A program made the translations under genes and the position numbers. Below are positions 44,930-56,335 of a stretch of 64,000 nucleotides of DNA, piece after piece. Each line of letters begins with the position of its first letter. Within the stretch, counting starts at the first letter, position 1. The notes beneath the pieces are model-generated. The model saw nothing but the letters and a program-made list of their open reading frames with translations, had not been told where the DNA came from and did no database searches. Source of the DNA: Corythucha ciliata (Eukaryota > Arthropoda > Insecta > Hemiptera > Tingidae); the NCBI GenBank assembly GCA_038030265.1, contig CM075940.1, positions 12,400,001-12,464,000 of the forward strand, in the 5' to 3' direction.

Positions 44930-46080
44930 ACAACCATAAATCAAATTTTTCAGATTTTGCTTCTCTGAACAAAAAAACACTTGAAATCCCCAGCTAAGAG
45001 TTAGGTCTAAAATCGCACATTTTGGCGCTTAAAAGGGTCAGGTCGACAGTATCCGTTGTTAAGGGGTTTAAAGTTTTTTGTACGCAAAATGCTAAATTTT
45101 GATTGGAGTATAAGCTATTGAGCTCAGCTTAACGATAAAACGGAACTTTGAACCCATGTGGTCAACCCGGGCCTAAATCGCGATTAAATAGCCATTTTGA
45201 GCTAAGTCCGTCAGATTCGTGGTAAATCCGCTAAAGTTTCAAAGGTGAAATCGCCAGTTTTGCAGTGAAAAAAAAAAACTGTGTTCTGATGTGCGTTGGG
45301 CTATCACACACAACGCATCTCAATTTATCGAACTTCATCTAAGATAATTATGATAACATTGGTGTGGTTCACCTTCGTGATAAGGAGAAACGCTTAGAGT
45401 TTCTAGAAACAATGGCCCTGTGTGGGGTTCGTCTTAGCTGATTCCTCGGAGTACGACTTCTAAAGGCGTCACCGTGGCGCAATTGGTAGCGTGCTGGACT
45501 AGTAATCCAGAGGTTGCGGGTTCAAATCCCGCCGGGGAGCCCATTTCGAATCGTGTTGGGGCTATGCCCTTCCATCGTCGTCCAGAAGATATCACTTTCA
45601 TTTAATTTATTTAAGTAAAATCATCTGTTTACGGGAAAACACCAGTTTTGCTGTGATACTGTCAGTTTTGTGGTAAAGACATGTTTTGGAGGGGGGAGTG
45701 GAACCGCTATTTTCGGGGTAAAATAGTCAGTTTACGAAAGTTTTTGGGGTGAAATTGTAAGTTTTAGGGTTAAAACAGTTGGTTTTGGGGTAAAATCATC
45801 AGTTTTTGCAGAGAAATATTCATAAGAACACTTCAGGTTTGGCGTATAGACAGTTTTATGATAAAATAACCAATTTCGGGGTAAAATATTCCTTTCCGAG
45901 GATAATCCGTAAAATTTCGTTTTGGGGTAAAATCTCCAGTTTTGTAGTAACGTCTTCGGTTTGGCGTGAAATCGTCTGTTTTGGTATGACATCGTTACAT
46001 TTGGGATGCATTCGTCAGTTTCCAGTTGAGATCATCGGTTTTCAAGGCAGAGCCTTCCTTTTAACCTAAAATCGTCCTTA
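44930..46080. repeat. Minisatellite of about 30 bp units (TTTTGGGGTAAAATCGTCAG type)
   Basis: Repeated units of the form GTTTTGGGGTAAAATCGTCA are clearest at 45700-46070, for example around 45725, 45755, 45785, 45880, 45925 and 45965. More diverged units lie at 44990-45270. The unit resembles the reverse complement of the TCAATTTTAGCCGCGAATT type found elsewhere in the window, suggesting one family in two orientations. A tRNA gene sits inside the array at 45468-45540. Confidence 0.75.
45468..45540 (+). tRNA. tRNA with AGT anticodon (Thr by anticodon)
   Basis: The cloverleaf is convincing in three arms. The D arm has an A-box-like TGGCGCAATTGG. The anticodon arm is CTGGA/TCCAG around the 7-nt loop CTAGTAA (anticodon AGT). 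The T arm is perfect (GCGGG/CCCGC) around TTCAAAT with B box GGTTCAAATCC. The acceptor stem pairs imperfectly (GTCACCG with CGGGGAG has two mismatches) and no T run of four or more follows within about 20 nt. It may therefore be a decayed gene or tRNA-derived repeat. Confidence 0.7.
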
Positions 46081-47559
46081 AAACGTGTTAGATCACATCA
46101 CACAAATGCTAGTTTTTTACGCCTCTCATCGTCAGACAAGACGTTGATGAAAAGTCGGCCACACAGTATTTTAGTGCCAAGCCTTTCCTACAAAGTACCG
46201 ATTTCCGGGGAAAACATTCCCAGTTTTTGGACAGAAAAACAGGAATAGAAGGCAACAACTGATAGTTTTTCAACGGATATGTTAGATTTTGATGGACTAC
46301 GGCCCTTTTTTTTTGTGAAAACTCAGTTTCCGGGGAAGAATTTGACGATTTAATGCGCCTATTTCAGATTTCAAGAACTAGCTAGAATTCTTTTGCCGGC
46401 GGGTCTCCAGAACATCCGACCTCTTCTCGCCATCCCTGGATCAAGGGCTGGCTGCGCCACTGAAGAAAACCAAAACCAAGCGTTACTATCGTCCGTTTTC
46501 GTAAAATAGTGCAGTACTCGGAACAAAACAAAATTTTCACGTTCCATAAGTGCTGCGAGGGGGGGGGTTCAGCTTATAGTCTCAGGGACTCATTACACAG
46601 CGTCCTTAAACACTCGGTTGTTGAACACTTCGAAAAAACTGACCCCAAAAAACAGTGCATTTAAACCCCAGAGCGTTTTTGGGGAAAGCCAAAATTAAAA
46701 TCAGACGCGAGCAGTTAAAAGGGTTCTTCCTGTAATTCCGACTGTTTTCAAGAGCCCCGCAAGTTTTCCCGTTAGGCGTTGACATCGGCCGCAATGATCA
46801 CCTGCCCTCAGGTTCAAGGAAAAGCATTGACAAATTTCGGACCACTCTGGACAGCTGGCAGACACTAACGACAACGCGAAACGCTCATTTTGTGGCCCAC
46901 TTCGATGGGCGCTGACGGGCCTCTTACGACCAAGACCGGCCGTATTTCTCAATTCAGCATGGCCTTTGAGGCTAATAAATCGAGTTAGTCTCAGATCGGA
47001 AGTCTTTGAAAAAAAAAAAAAAAAAAGTAGCCCAAAACGGTCGTTTTTGGCCACTTTCAGAGGCGATAACGGTTCCGTATGTGGGTGACCTGGCCGGGAC
47101 CATCTGAACTCGTTCGTTGAGCGTGGTCTAAAGCAGGCGCGGATCAAGGGAGGGGCAACGCTCGATCCCGCTTTTCGTTCGAAACGCGAATTTCACTCTC
47201 TAAGCTGCCTGATCTGCCTTCAGCCGCATGCCTGCAATCATCCCATAACGAAACTTTTAATTTCGTAGCTCATGAATCTGATTGTTCTCCCCACCATATT
47301 ATTAACAATAACAGCATGTAACTAAGCTTTTTAGCCTGTTGATTGCGCAGGGAGATTCCAGGTAGGAAGCTATCAATTTGCCACCCGAAACTAGAAACGT
47401 GGCACTTTAAATCAGCCAAAAAACCTCACGAAGACTCAGGGCGTGAAACTGGAAACCACGCGCGCGAATAACCAGTTAAGTCATTTTATAGCGCGAGTGA
47501 GCCCAGCATGAGGAAGTATTCCAGTTAACCAACAGTAGTTGGAGAGAGGGGATCACTTG
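46081..47559. other. Unassigned sequence with degenerate minisatellite-like patches
   Basis: No recognised gene. It contains a G run near 46558, a poly(A) tract near 47008-47026 and a small palindromic AAAACGGTCGTTTTTGG near 47033. A patch with CTGGATCAAGGGCTGGCTGC near 46437 resembles an edge of the repeat that begins near 44788. Confidence 0.4.
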
Positions 47560-47880
47560 GTAAGGTGAAGACGATCTTATTCGGTCGGGAAATGAATGGT
47601 CAGTTCATCGATTTTAGGGCCCTAATAGTCAATTCACCTTTTAAGGCCTCGATTAGCCAGTTTGGTCATTTTCTTAGGCGCAGCAAATCAGTTTGGCCAT
47701 CTGAAAGCCACAAAAGGATCAGTTTGACCAGTAGTTCAGCCATTTTCAAGGCACGGAGGCTCAGTTTGTGCCCATTTACGAAGCACGAATGTGGTCCGAT
47801 GAGCAATTTTTCAGGTTAGGCAGTTAAGCCAATGTACAGTGTAGCACGAGAGTGGTCAGTTTATCCAGGTCTGACGGTGT
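47560..47880. repeat. Short diverged minisatellite (TCAGTTTGGCCATTTT type)
   Basis: Repeated phrases of the type 'ggTCAGTTcatcgaTTTT', 'CCAGTTTGGTCATTTTC' and 'TCAGTTTGGCCAtc' recur at roughly 30-50 bp. They resemble the array at 44930-46080. Confidence 0.5.
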
Positions 47881-50800
47881 TTATTGTGGCTTTTCTTCTC
47901 CCCTCATCCGGAAATAACTTTGGCTTCTTGGCGGGTGAATTTGCTGCAGGAATTAGCTATTTTATTCCTCCAGAACACTAATTATTCCTGTGCGTTTAGT
48001 ACATCCATTAATACGAGTAAATCCTGGTGCAGCAGACATTTCCCCTGTCTCTTCCTGGTCAGATTTTACTTGTATACCTCCGATTTCTTGTCTCGTAACG
48101 GAAAGAACGCAAGAAAATGTCTCTTAGTCCGTTTGTAATTGTCCCCCTCGATATATTTCATGCCCCATTGACCAAAGGCCTTACAAACATCTGATTAACT
48201 AAAAAGACTGAAAGATTGAATAGTCGTTTCAACTGTGAATGTTATAGTAAAATGCTCGAGCTAAACAGCGCCAACTTGTCTTTTCTCCTTTTCCCAGGAC
48301 CTTCATTTCATAAAATGGGAAGTTTCTTCGGGAAGGTCTAAATGACGAAGGGAAAAGGCTTTTCAAGCCCTCCCCGAACCTCCTCTTTCTCACTTTTCTT
48401 ACTTTATTTTTCTGCAAGAATTGCGCTAACTTGTCATTTATTTTGCGCTTCGCCCCCTTCTCCACGTTTGCAACTACATTTTTTTCTCTTGAATTAATCC
48501 TGTTTTTGTAACTTTTCTCAGTCACCCTTGAAACGCACTTCCCTCCAACCCAACTCTTTTCTTCCCCGCTCGTTCTATTCTTTCAACCGTGAATAACAGA
48601 AGAAGTAAGAAATTCTTCCATCATCTACGAATATAGACGTTTTATTCTAAGAAAACACACTTTATTTTCTTTTCTGACCAATTTTCTCGTGGTGGGAGGG
48701 GGGAGAAGGAAACTGAGAAGTTAGCTCATTATATCTCCTCCCATTTTTCCCCACCCTAACATTTGCTATTTTATATATATATATTTTTTTCAGAAGCAAA
48801 AGTTGCACATCACGAAAACTTGGTTTCATCCGACCAATCTTTCTCTCTCACTCCCTCTCCCTCTTTTTTATCTTCTCTTTGACCCATCCTCTCACAACTT
48901 TCCAATAATTTTAGCCCCTTTCCGTCAACCCACCTGCTTCAAGTTCAAGTTATCTTCTGGCTTAATCATTCCCCCCCCCCCAGGCCTTCAGCCCAACTGA
49001 AATGTGTTTCTTCTTACTATCAAGAACGTCCAGATTGAGAACCCCAACCTCATTTTTCCCCGCTGGGTAAGCTCAGGATTTCAGAAACTAATCTTGGAGA
49101 TATTTTTTTTAAAGTAAAAAACATAAAAAAAAAAATCAGGGTTTATAATTGTATCTGTAGTTAGTAGTAAAGGAGGGTGAGAGTAACGAGAAAATAGAAC
49201 AACTTTTCAAATTATGAATGACGATAATAAAAAAGTAAGTCAAAACGACCGAAAATAGAAGAAATGCACTAACTGTCACCCAGAGTGACAGCGTTCATTC
49301 CATTTTTAGCACTTGGTGCATCTATCGTTCTAAATTTAATTAACGCACTATAGTACCCCTACCCTCCCCACCATCAATTCGATAACTGAGACAGTCTTCC
49401 CTCCGTCGTCATACTCCCTTCCGTACTTTCCCCCCTCTTTGAAAGTAGAAACAGAGAGGGACTTCTAATTATTTCCTTCTCTTTTTAATTATTTCTCTCT
49501 GGAGAGCCTTTCCAAAGGGTAGGGACAAGAAAAGCTTTCCCAACATTTCCTTTTTATACTATACGCCCAAAAGTTCATACCTTTTTTAAACGCATTCGCT
49601 TTGAATTTTCTGATAATTTCCGGTAAATTGGGTATTCTCCAAGTTCATAGTTCGATAACTTTTCAAATAATATTGAAGATTAATTACTTAGAGATTGAAC
49701 GGATAAAGCTTTTTTTTTCTCTCTCTCTCCCTCTTTATCTTTTCTCTTCTCCGTTCATTCTAGATTTTCTAGAGAGATGATCTAGTTGGTCCCAGCCTTT
49801 GTGTTTCCTAAGAGATAAAAGGTTCCATTAGGGACTTCATGGAGGTTTAACATATTCAATTAGCTTACGAGGAGAGAATCGATAAATTTAAAGCTGGATT
49901 GAAAAGTGTTCTTTATAAATGTATGCTTCATTTACAATGGATAGTTCCCTCTCGCTCAATTAAATACTGTTGGTGTTGGAGTTTCATGAAGAACTAGGAA
50001 AAAGAGGGCTTAATTGGATTTCTCACAGCATATTTTTATTATTTTACTTTTTAGAATTTCTGGGACACTGAAGCGTTGATCAACATAAAATGTTTTCTCT
50101 TAATTTTGACTCTCAATTTTTTTATTTATTTTGTGTTTATCAAATTAAACTCCAGGTGAAAACAGAAAACAGGGGTTGGAACAGTCCAAACTCTTACTGC
50201 AGTGTTGAATTAAAATTGGAAGTGACCTTTTCAAATATTTAAAATCGTCCCTCCATTTGTGTTGGCGAGATAGGAAAGCCTGAGGTGGTGTGTGCCGGTG
50301 GAGGGGGAGGATGTTCACCTGTGGGTTCACCCGTGGAGGGTTGACTATAATGCTTCTAATGAATCGAGGAGCTCCGGAGGGCGAGAGCGCTTGTATTTAA
50401 TGAGACGACATACTACAGCCATCAAGACTGTATGTGTTATGAGTTTTGTAGCATAACTTCTTTTTCCTCTCGTATTCCTTGAGCTCAACACTATTACGCG
50501 TTTCACAATTTTATGGGGAGGAAGGGATTAAAACAGGGATGACGACGATGACGATAGCACCGCCCCCTCCGCCTACACCGCCGACCCAAAAACACTGGAG
50601 TTGGGTCGGTAGAATATTATGCTAGAAAGGGATCAAAATGAATTACACACATACCACCAGAACCTGAATATTTTGAACATTTTCTCGAACAATACTTGGC
50701 GTGAAATGAGAGCACTTCTGTGCACAGGCGGATACAGCTGAACGCAGGGGGTGAATTCTACGCTTCAGACAGGACTGCGAAGGGTAGCAGTGACATAATT

Positions 50801-51949
50801 TAATGTCATCGTGTGGATAAATCTTCTCTTGCCTCCAGATTCCTTCTTGATATTTTATCGACCTCTCTTACCTCCTACCATATAACTTCCTTTGCTATCA
50901 CATCGACCTCCATGACTGCTTTACACAAAAATAAATACAAAATTTAACGGCAAAATCTGATTGTTGAGTCGGAACATTGGTAGCGTTGTGCCATAAGCTA
51001 ACCGCTCCTCCCTTTTAGAACATTCAAACTCAGCAAGAAAGCCATCAATGTAACTCCCGAATCAAATTTTACAGCCCATTACAATGAAATTGTCTTTGGA
51101 ACTGATTATTTGACAATGAAACTAAATTGTACCCTCCACACCAGAATCGAGTGGCACAAACACCATGAAACGACGAGTATTGACAGTCACCATGTTTGGA
51201 CGTATTAATCAAATAGATTCGCTACTTTGATCGAGTAGATTTATTTAAAGGCAGTTTAAACACGCCAACAACCAATCACAAGCCCTCCGAAGGACCAGAT
51301 ATGGTGGATGTCAGTACCTGTGTGTAACTCTAGATTCTCCACAAACACTTGTGATTAATCCGCAAAAATATGTAATTTAGATTGTATTTGTACTTGGAAA
51401 AAATTTGTAAATCCAACGATTTCACCTAAACATTTTTGGTTCAACTTTTGCAAAACTACTCCCCTCCCCCCAATGAGAAAAAAAAAACGAAAGTAATTCC
51501 ACTCCACTACACAAAATAGCAAATTAGATGGTTATTACACACAAATTACAACATTAGCACAAATTCTTCAACTAAAAAATTAGAAAATTTGCCCAGATAA
51601 GGGTATTTTGATCTCTTCATATAAGAGCAACTAAACTTTTAGATCTGGTGACCTGTTCACTGCTCAAGCCTTTCTCAAAACTCCTTCTCCTCCCACACTA
51701 TACGGGTCGTAATCTGGGTCACCACGATACGGCTTCCCTTTTAGCAAAACTTCAACAACTCCCTATAAACCCATCGAATTGTTTTCTAGGAAACTCACCT
51801 CAGCTAAAATTCGATACAGCGTTTTCTTGCGTCTCATCCCGTGTCCGCCGCTGCAATCGAGCACTTGAATGAAACAACATCGCGAGCAACGATCGTCGTT
51901 CTTTTACCGGGTGTTGGTCGTGGGCCATCACCAAAAGTTGTAATAGCTC
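47881..51949. other. AT-rich sequence without a recognised gene
   Basis: No domain-bearing frame, RNA gene or array was seen. Pyrimidine-rich tracts occur near 48830-48870 and 49710-49750, and a C run near 48971-48980. Confidence 0.5.
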
Positions 51950-52347
51950 AAGCCCCGATTCCACGAGTTCAGTGGCAGCTATTTTAAGCTGTTCACAGTT
52001 TTAGCCACCTCGAAGTTTTCTTCACCTACAGGCGTGACTGCGATTTCGGCCGAAATTTGTCTCCGTAAACAGCAAATTGGGGGCTTTTTCACAATTTTAG
52101 CCACGAAGTGACGCTTTCCCCCCCCCCCCCAATTCATCGTTTTACTCAATTTCAGCAGTGAATTATCAATTCCCCCCCCCCCAATCTATTCATTAATTGA
52201 TTTTTTTAAAGTCAAAGCTGCCTCCTGTAACCGCGAATTGGTAAATTTTAAAACTTTTAGTCATGATTTAGCGCTTTTTCTCAATTTCAGCAGCAAATTG
52301 CTGTTTTTTTCAACATTAGCAGTTAATCTGCAATTTTCCCTCTTTTA
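51950..52347. repeat. Minisatellite array, left part (split by LTR element)
   Basis: Diverged units with the core TTTTAGCCACGAA and GCGCTTTTTCTCAATTTCAGCAG recur between about 52000 and 52345. C runs occur at about 52119-52130 and 52173-52182. The same unit type resumes directly after the LTR element at 60606, so the element inserted into a pre-existing array. Confidence 0.75.
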
Positions 52348-52351
52348 TTCA
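52348..52351. repeat. Left 4-bp target-site duplication of the LTR element
   Basis: TTCA directly precedes the 5' LTR and is found again at 60602-60605 directly after the 3' LTR. Four base pairs is the expected length for Gypsy/errantivirus integration. Confidence 0.85.
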
Positions 52352-52600
52352 AGTTACGTATGTTAAAATCATTGATCTAGCGTTATTAAATAGCAAAGTA
52401 AGATGGATTTAATTCTAGAATTAAGTGGGGGAAAGGAAAGCTGTGAGAAAAGAAAACGATGGGAAATCAGTCTTGGGCAGACATCTAAGCGTACCACTTC
52501 GTATTTTAATCGGGTTTTTCTGTAATTAAAGTGAAAAGTATTCTTTGTGAAATAAAGTTTTTTTTTAAAAAACTAAAATTTCCGGAGTTATCACTTATCT
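52352..52600 (+). repeat. 5' LTR
   Basis: It matches the 3' LTR except for one substitution (G at 52405, A at 60408) and a length change in the T/A run after the polyadenylation signal. AATAAA is at 52551-52556. The near identity implies recent integration or recent conversion. Confidence 0.93.
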
Positions 52601-52616
52601 GGCGCAGTCGGTAGGA
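52600..52616 (+). promoter_or_regulatory. Primer binding site for tRNA-Ser
   Basis: TGGCGCAGTCGGTAGGA starts at the last base of the 5' LTR and is complementary to the 3' end (including CCA) of animal tRNA-Ser. It would prime minus-strand DNA synthesis. Confidence 0.85.
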
Positions 52617-52847
52617 CTGTTCGGGAGATTAAATTCGTGAAAATTTGACGAAAATCTTGTCCGTTTCAACGGTTAGCCGGACCGCCGAATTTCAAACAAC
52701 AAAAATACAGAAAGGAAGATAAACCAATCCTTCGCCTATTTGAACTCTCGCATCGAGCTCAAGAAGGAAATCTTCAAACACCCGAAAAGTGGTCCGTTCC
52801 CGATTTAAGTCACTAATCGAGGAACCAAACTCTACGTCGAAAGCAAA

Positions 52848-52979
52848 ATGTCGTCACCCTCTCGTAAAGGCCCAACTTCAATCGCGAAGACTACCGAGGG
52901 CTCTGCCGAATTCACCACGGCAGACGAAAATCTAGTACCTCAGTACCTTGTGGAGAACTTTTCAAAAGAAGAAATTTAA
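52848..52979 (+). pseudogene. Gag N-terminal stub of the LTR element
   Basis: A 43-codon frame from the ATG at 52848 follows about 250 bp of leader. It is Ser/Thr-rich and ends in NFSKEEI before a TAA. Its position, the first ATG after the primer site, indicates the start of gag; the remainder has been deleted. No domain can be named from this stub. Confidence 0.5.
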
Positions 52980-52981
52980 AT

Positions 52982-53199
52982 TTAAAATTTTACTTATTCA
53001 AATTTCACGACCATTTTGATATGCTACTCGGAATAGACAACCTCAAATTTCTGAAAGCCAATATTAATCTGTTGGGGAACACTCTTAACACCCCTGAAAT
53101 TAGTATACCTGTTTTGTTCTACCAAATAGACAAGTCCCCAGAATGTTTTAAAATCGAACCTAGACCTTTAAAGGGAGTAAAAACACGAATAAAAATATA
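52982..53199 (+). pseudogene. Protease C-terminal fragment of Gypsy pol
   Basis: The open stretch contains FDMLLGIDNLKFLKANINLL, the last part of an errantivirus-type aspartic protease leading into pol, then IPVLFYQIDKSPECF. The N-terminal catalytic Asp-Thr/Ser-Gly is gone with the deletion that fused this segment close to the gag stub. The frame stops near 53199. Confidence 0.65.
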
Positions 53200-53286
53200 A
53201 AATATGGATTAGGGGCATTACCCTGTACAAAAATCAACAATATAGAAATCCCCGAGAGCGTAGAGAATTATCAAACCTACTGTGCC

Positions 53287-53916
53287 ATGTTAAACTCAAG
53301 TAAAAACCCAGTCACTGATAAAGCAGTTAGGCCGTTGACAGTGGAAGACATTTCCTATAAAAAAGGTTCAACAAACACTAACACCGACGCACTTTCTAGA
53401 ATACAGCTAAACATGACTGAAACAGAAGACGCAGAAGAAATAATTAATGACCTGGTAACAGGATTTTTCATTGAGAATCCTTCGGTAGGTAATTCAAGTC
53501 CCACAGTCGAAGACCAAGTCAATGACGCTGGGCAATCTTTACAAGTAAATTTCGATGAAACTAGTGACTCAGGAGCAACAGTACATTCCAATGCAGACGG
53601 AAATACTATTCCTTCCATCCCTATTTCCGAAAGCCCAGTAAATCATGGGAATAATCAAATCATTATTAATACCGTTCAAGGCAACGCCCGAAAACCAAAA
53701 ATAATCAAGCTATTTAACTCTAAAACGCGAATCCTAGTAGAACTATCCGTAAATGATTTTGAAAAGGACTTAGTTAGCTTTGTCAAAGAATATGTCACCC
53801 CGAAAGTTAAATACTCCGTATATTTTGAGGATGACGTTTATGAAAAATTCACACAATTAATGGTCAAAAATTTCAAAACATCAGAAATAGATCTTACCAA
53901 GTGTACCGAAAATTAA
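53287..53916 (+). pseudogene. Gypsy pol fragment: RNase H C-terminus and spacer before integrase
   Basis: The frame contains KKGSTNTNTDALSRIQLN, the conserved end of Gypsy RNase H (N-x-N-ADALSR type). A variable acidic Ser/Asn-rich spacer follows, then ILVELSVNDFEKDLVSFVKE and a FEDDVYEKFTQ stretch typical of the region before errantivirus integrases. RT is missing upstream. A one-base shift at about 53900 ends this frame, and the next frame (from 53901) continues pol directly with LIDVLEEEEIHEII. Confidence 0.8.
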
Positions 53917-55625
53917 TTGACGTCCTTGAAGAAGAGGAAATTCATGAAATTATACGAAATTATCACGTTAGTAAAACTAACCACAGAGGTATAACCGAAA
54001 CTTACTTGAAAATTAAGCGCATGTATTTTTGGCCAAATCAGAAGAAAACCATTCAAGACTTCATTAACCAATGCGAGATCTGTCTAACCTGCAAATACGA
54101 CAGACGACCGCTAAAAATCAAATACAACGTCACACCCACAGCCTCAAGGCCCTTCGAAATCTTACACATCGATAAACTAACACTAGACGGATCAAAATGT
54201 TTAACCATCATTGACAAATTTTCCAGATACGCCCAAGCCTATTCCGTAACTTCATCCTCCAGTATCGAAGCTGTCAAAGCTCTTATCAAATTTTTCTCCC
54301 ATCATGGGATACCAGATGTCATAGTATCCGATGACGGCGCTGAGCTAAACAGCACGATGGTCAAGGAATTGATGGCACTGCACAAAATTAAAATACATTT
54401 TATCAGTAGTCAACACCCAGACTCTAACGGCCCAATAGAAAGATTTCACTCCACTTTAGTAGAACACATGAGACTCCTCAACAATCAAGAAGAATACAAA
54501 AACGACTCCGTAGTGTCCAAAGTAAATTATGCTCTAGTAGCCTATAACAACAGCATCCATTCAGCTACTAACTTTACACCATTCGAAATAATAAACGGCC
54601 ACGTGCATAATAGTTCTGTAATAGATTTAGATGTCGAACATCAGTTGACCAATAACTACTTAAATAACCATCGAGACAAAATTCAAATTCTATACGAGAA
54701 AATTAGAGAACAGGATCAGGCAAACAAAGAAAAAACCATCGCTAAACGTAACATGACTAGAGAAGACGTAGTGGAAATACCAAACGAAGTATTTAAAACT
54801 AAAGGTTTCAAAACATATATTCCTGGCTTCTTGATCAAACGCCGTGGAATAATTAGAGGCGTCGATAAATCCTTGAGCGAAGAAGAAATAAAAAAGGTCG
54901 TTCAAGGGCCGTCAGGTGAAAATTTAGACATATTTTCAATTAAAAGACTTAACCGTCGTAGTACAGATTCAGCAGGGAAAAACGTATTCACCCCGACTTT
55001 TTCTGTAGCATTTAATATTCGAGGACAGACTTTGCCCCCATACGTGTTTATTCACTACGTCGAAAAAAATTGCATTCATTGCAATGGCGCTCATCTTGCA
55101 ACGGAAAGAAACAATTATTGTCCTCAGTTTTTGAAAGAAAAAAATATTAAAAAAGTAATGAGCGAGAGCAACATTTCTTATCATGAGGCGAGATCCGCTG
55201 TAAATGGACAATCATTTGCAAATAAACTGAGACCTCCATCCATCAATAATATTTCTTCTTTCCCACCCCTTTTTCATGGAAACTTTAATTCTAACAGAAA
55301 AGTAGCTTCAACCAGTTCTTTTCCACGGTCCTTTAAACGTTCACGCGATAACCCTTCCCCACCAGCAGTGATAGCGCAAAATAATGCAACACCGAAAAAT
55401 ACCCCCGGTGGGTTAATCCAATTTAATCCCTACAGGGTGGAACACGCAGAACAGAAAACTAGATCTCTAATACAACATGAATCCTTCAAATCAGAATTGG
55501 AAGATATTATGAAAAATCTGCTTAAAAAAGTCGGTATAAAGGATAATCAAATTGCTCACGAGGATACAAAGTTATTTTTAGCACAAACCATCCAGTACAT
55601 AACAGACAAGCATAGTAATTTGTAG
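53901..55625 (+). CDS. Chimeric open frame: Gypsy integrase fused in frame to LINE gag protein (574 codons)
   Basis: Residues 1-300 are an integrase. An HHCC finger has H22, H28, C58 and C61, and a catalytic triad with D91 (HIDKL), D144 (VSDDGAE) and E180 (GPIERFH) has D,35-E spacing. From about residue 302 (near 54804) the sequence becomes a LINE gag with KRRGIIRGVDKSLSEEE, matching element A ORF1. Its first zinc knuckles are deleted; only the last one remains (CIHCNGAHLATE near 55070). The C-terminus has a SFPRSFKRSRDN basic patch. The junction is the 5'-truncated insertion of element B. The frame has no own ATG (GTG at 53901), so expression is not proven. The integrase core is complete, but its C-terminal domain is displaced to 59427-59627. 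Confidence 0.87.
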   Translation: MYRKLIDVLEEEEIHEIIRNYHVSKTNHRGITETYLKIKRMYFWPNQKKTIQDFINQCEICLTCKYDRRPLKIKYNVTPTASRPFEILHIDKLTLDGSKCLTIIDKFSRYAQAYSVTSSSSIEAVKALIKFFSHHGIPDVIVSDDGAELNSTMVKELMALHKIKIHFISSQHPDSNGPIERFHSTLVEHMRLLNNQEEYKNDSVVSKVNYALVAYNNSIHSATNFTPFEIINGHVHNSSVIDLDVEHQLTNNYLNNHRDKIQILYEKIREQDQANKEKTIAKRNMTREDVVEIPNEVFKTKGFKTYIPGFLIKRRGIIRGVDKSLSEEEIKKVVQGPSGENLDIFSIKRLNRRSTDSAGKNVFTPTFSVAFNIRGQTLPPYVFIHYVEKNCIHCNGAHLATERNNYCPQFLKEKNIKKVMSESNISYHEARSAVNGQSFANKLRPPSINNISSFPPLFHGNFNSNRKVASTSSFPRSFKRSRDNPSPPAVIAQNNATPKNTPGGLIQFNPYRVEHAEQKTRSLIQHESFKSELEDIMKNLLKKVGIKDNQIAHEDTKLFLAQTIQYITDKHSNL

Positions 55626-55681
55626 TAAGCTATCTCTCTTCCATTTGTTGGACAGGGAGACATATAACACTATCAATAATC

Positions 55682-56335
55682 ATGGATAATAACTTGAAAA
55701 TTCTCCAGTGGAATTCGCGCTCTTTAGCATCAAAAATAGCTGAGACAGAAAATTTCTTTGTTGCAAATAATATCCAGATTGCAGCTATTTCGGAAACTTG
55801 GTTCAAGCCAGACAAATCTTATACAATTAACAATTATAACATTGTTAGACAGGACAGGCGGGACGGTAAAGCCGGAGTGGCAATGTTAGTGAAGAGCAAT
55901 ATTCCATTCAAAACTATTCATAGCTTGCCTACTATAGATGGGCTGATGATTGTAGGTATTTCCATAGAACTCCATTCAGGAATAATGCTGGATATTTTCT
56001 CGATCTACAACAGTCCCCTCAATCATCTATCACAAAGCCAATGGGAAGTGGTTTTCAGTACCAGCACAGGCCCTGCTTTATTTCTGGGAGATTACAACTA
56101 CAATGACCGGATTTTTGGCTCTAGTTTTTCGCAGCCCAAGGGCAAAAAATTATCGGATGCGGCTCATGAGGCCAACTTAATCTTTCTTAACGATGGGTCC
56201 CCCACATTTATAAACCACTTCAATAACACCACCATTTCCGTTCTTGATATATCATTCAGTACCCCAAGCATAGCCCCAAATTTTAGTTGGACCACGATCA
56301 ACGATACTTTAGGGTCGGACCATGTTCTATCATAA
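55682..56335 (+). pseudogene. Element B ORF2: endonuclease domain
   Basis: ATG at 55682 opens ILQWNSRSLASK and AAISETWFKPD (catalytic Glu), then FSIYNSPLNH, LFLGDYNYND (Asp and Asn kept, the usual HH pair replaced), VLDISFSTPS and TLGSDHVLS. The frame ends just after the SDH motif because of a shift near 56320. Except for the unusual GDYNYND box the catalytic set looks complete. The start lies 57 bases after the stop of the gag-containing frame. Confidence 0.87.

Noticed and set aside
46701..47147. 148-codon minus-strand frame with a Phe run
   Set aside because: The Phe run is a poly(A/T) tract and no domain is recognisable. The start and composition are consistent with chance in a GC-richer patch.
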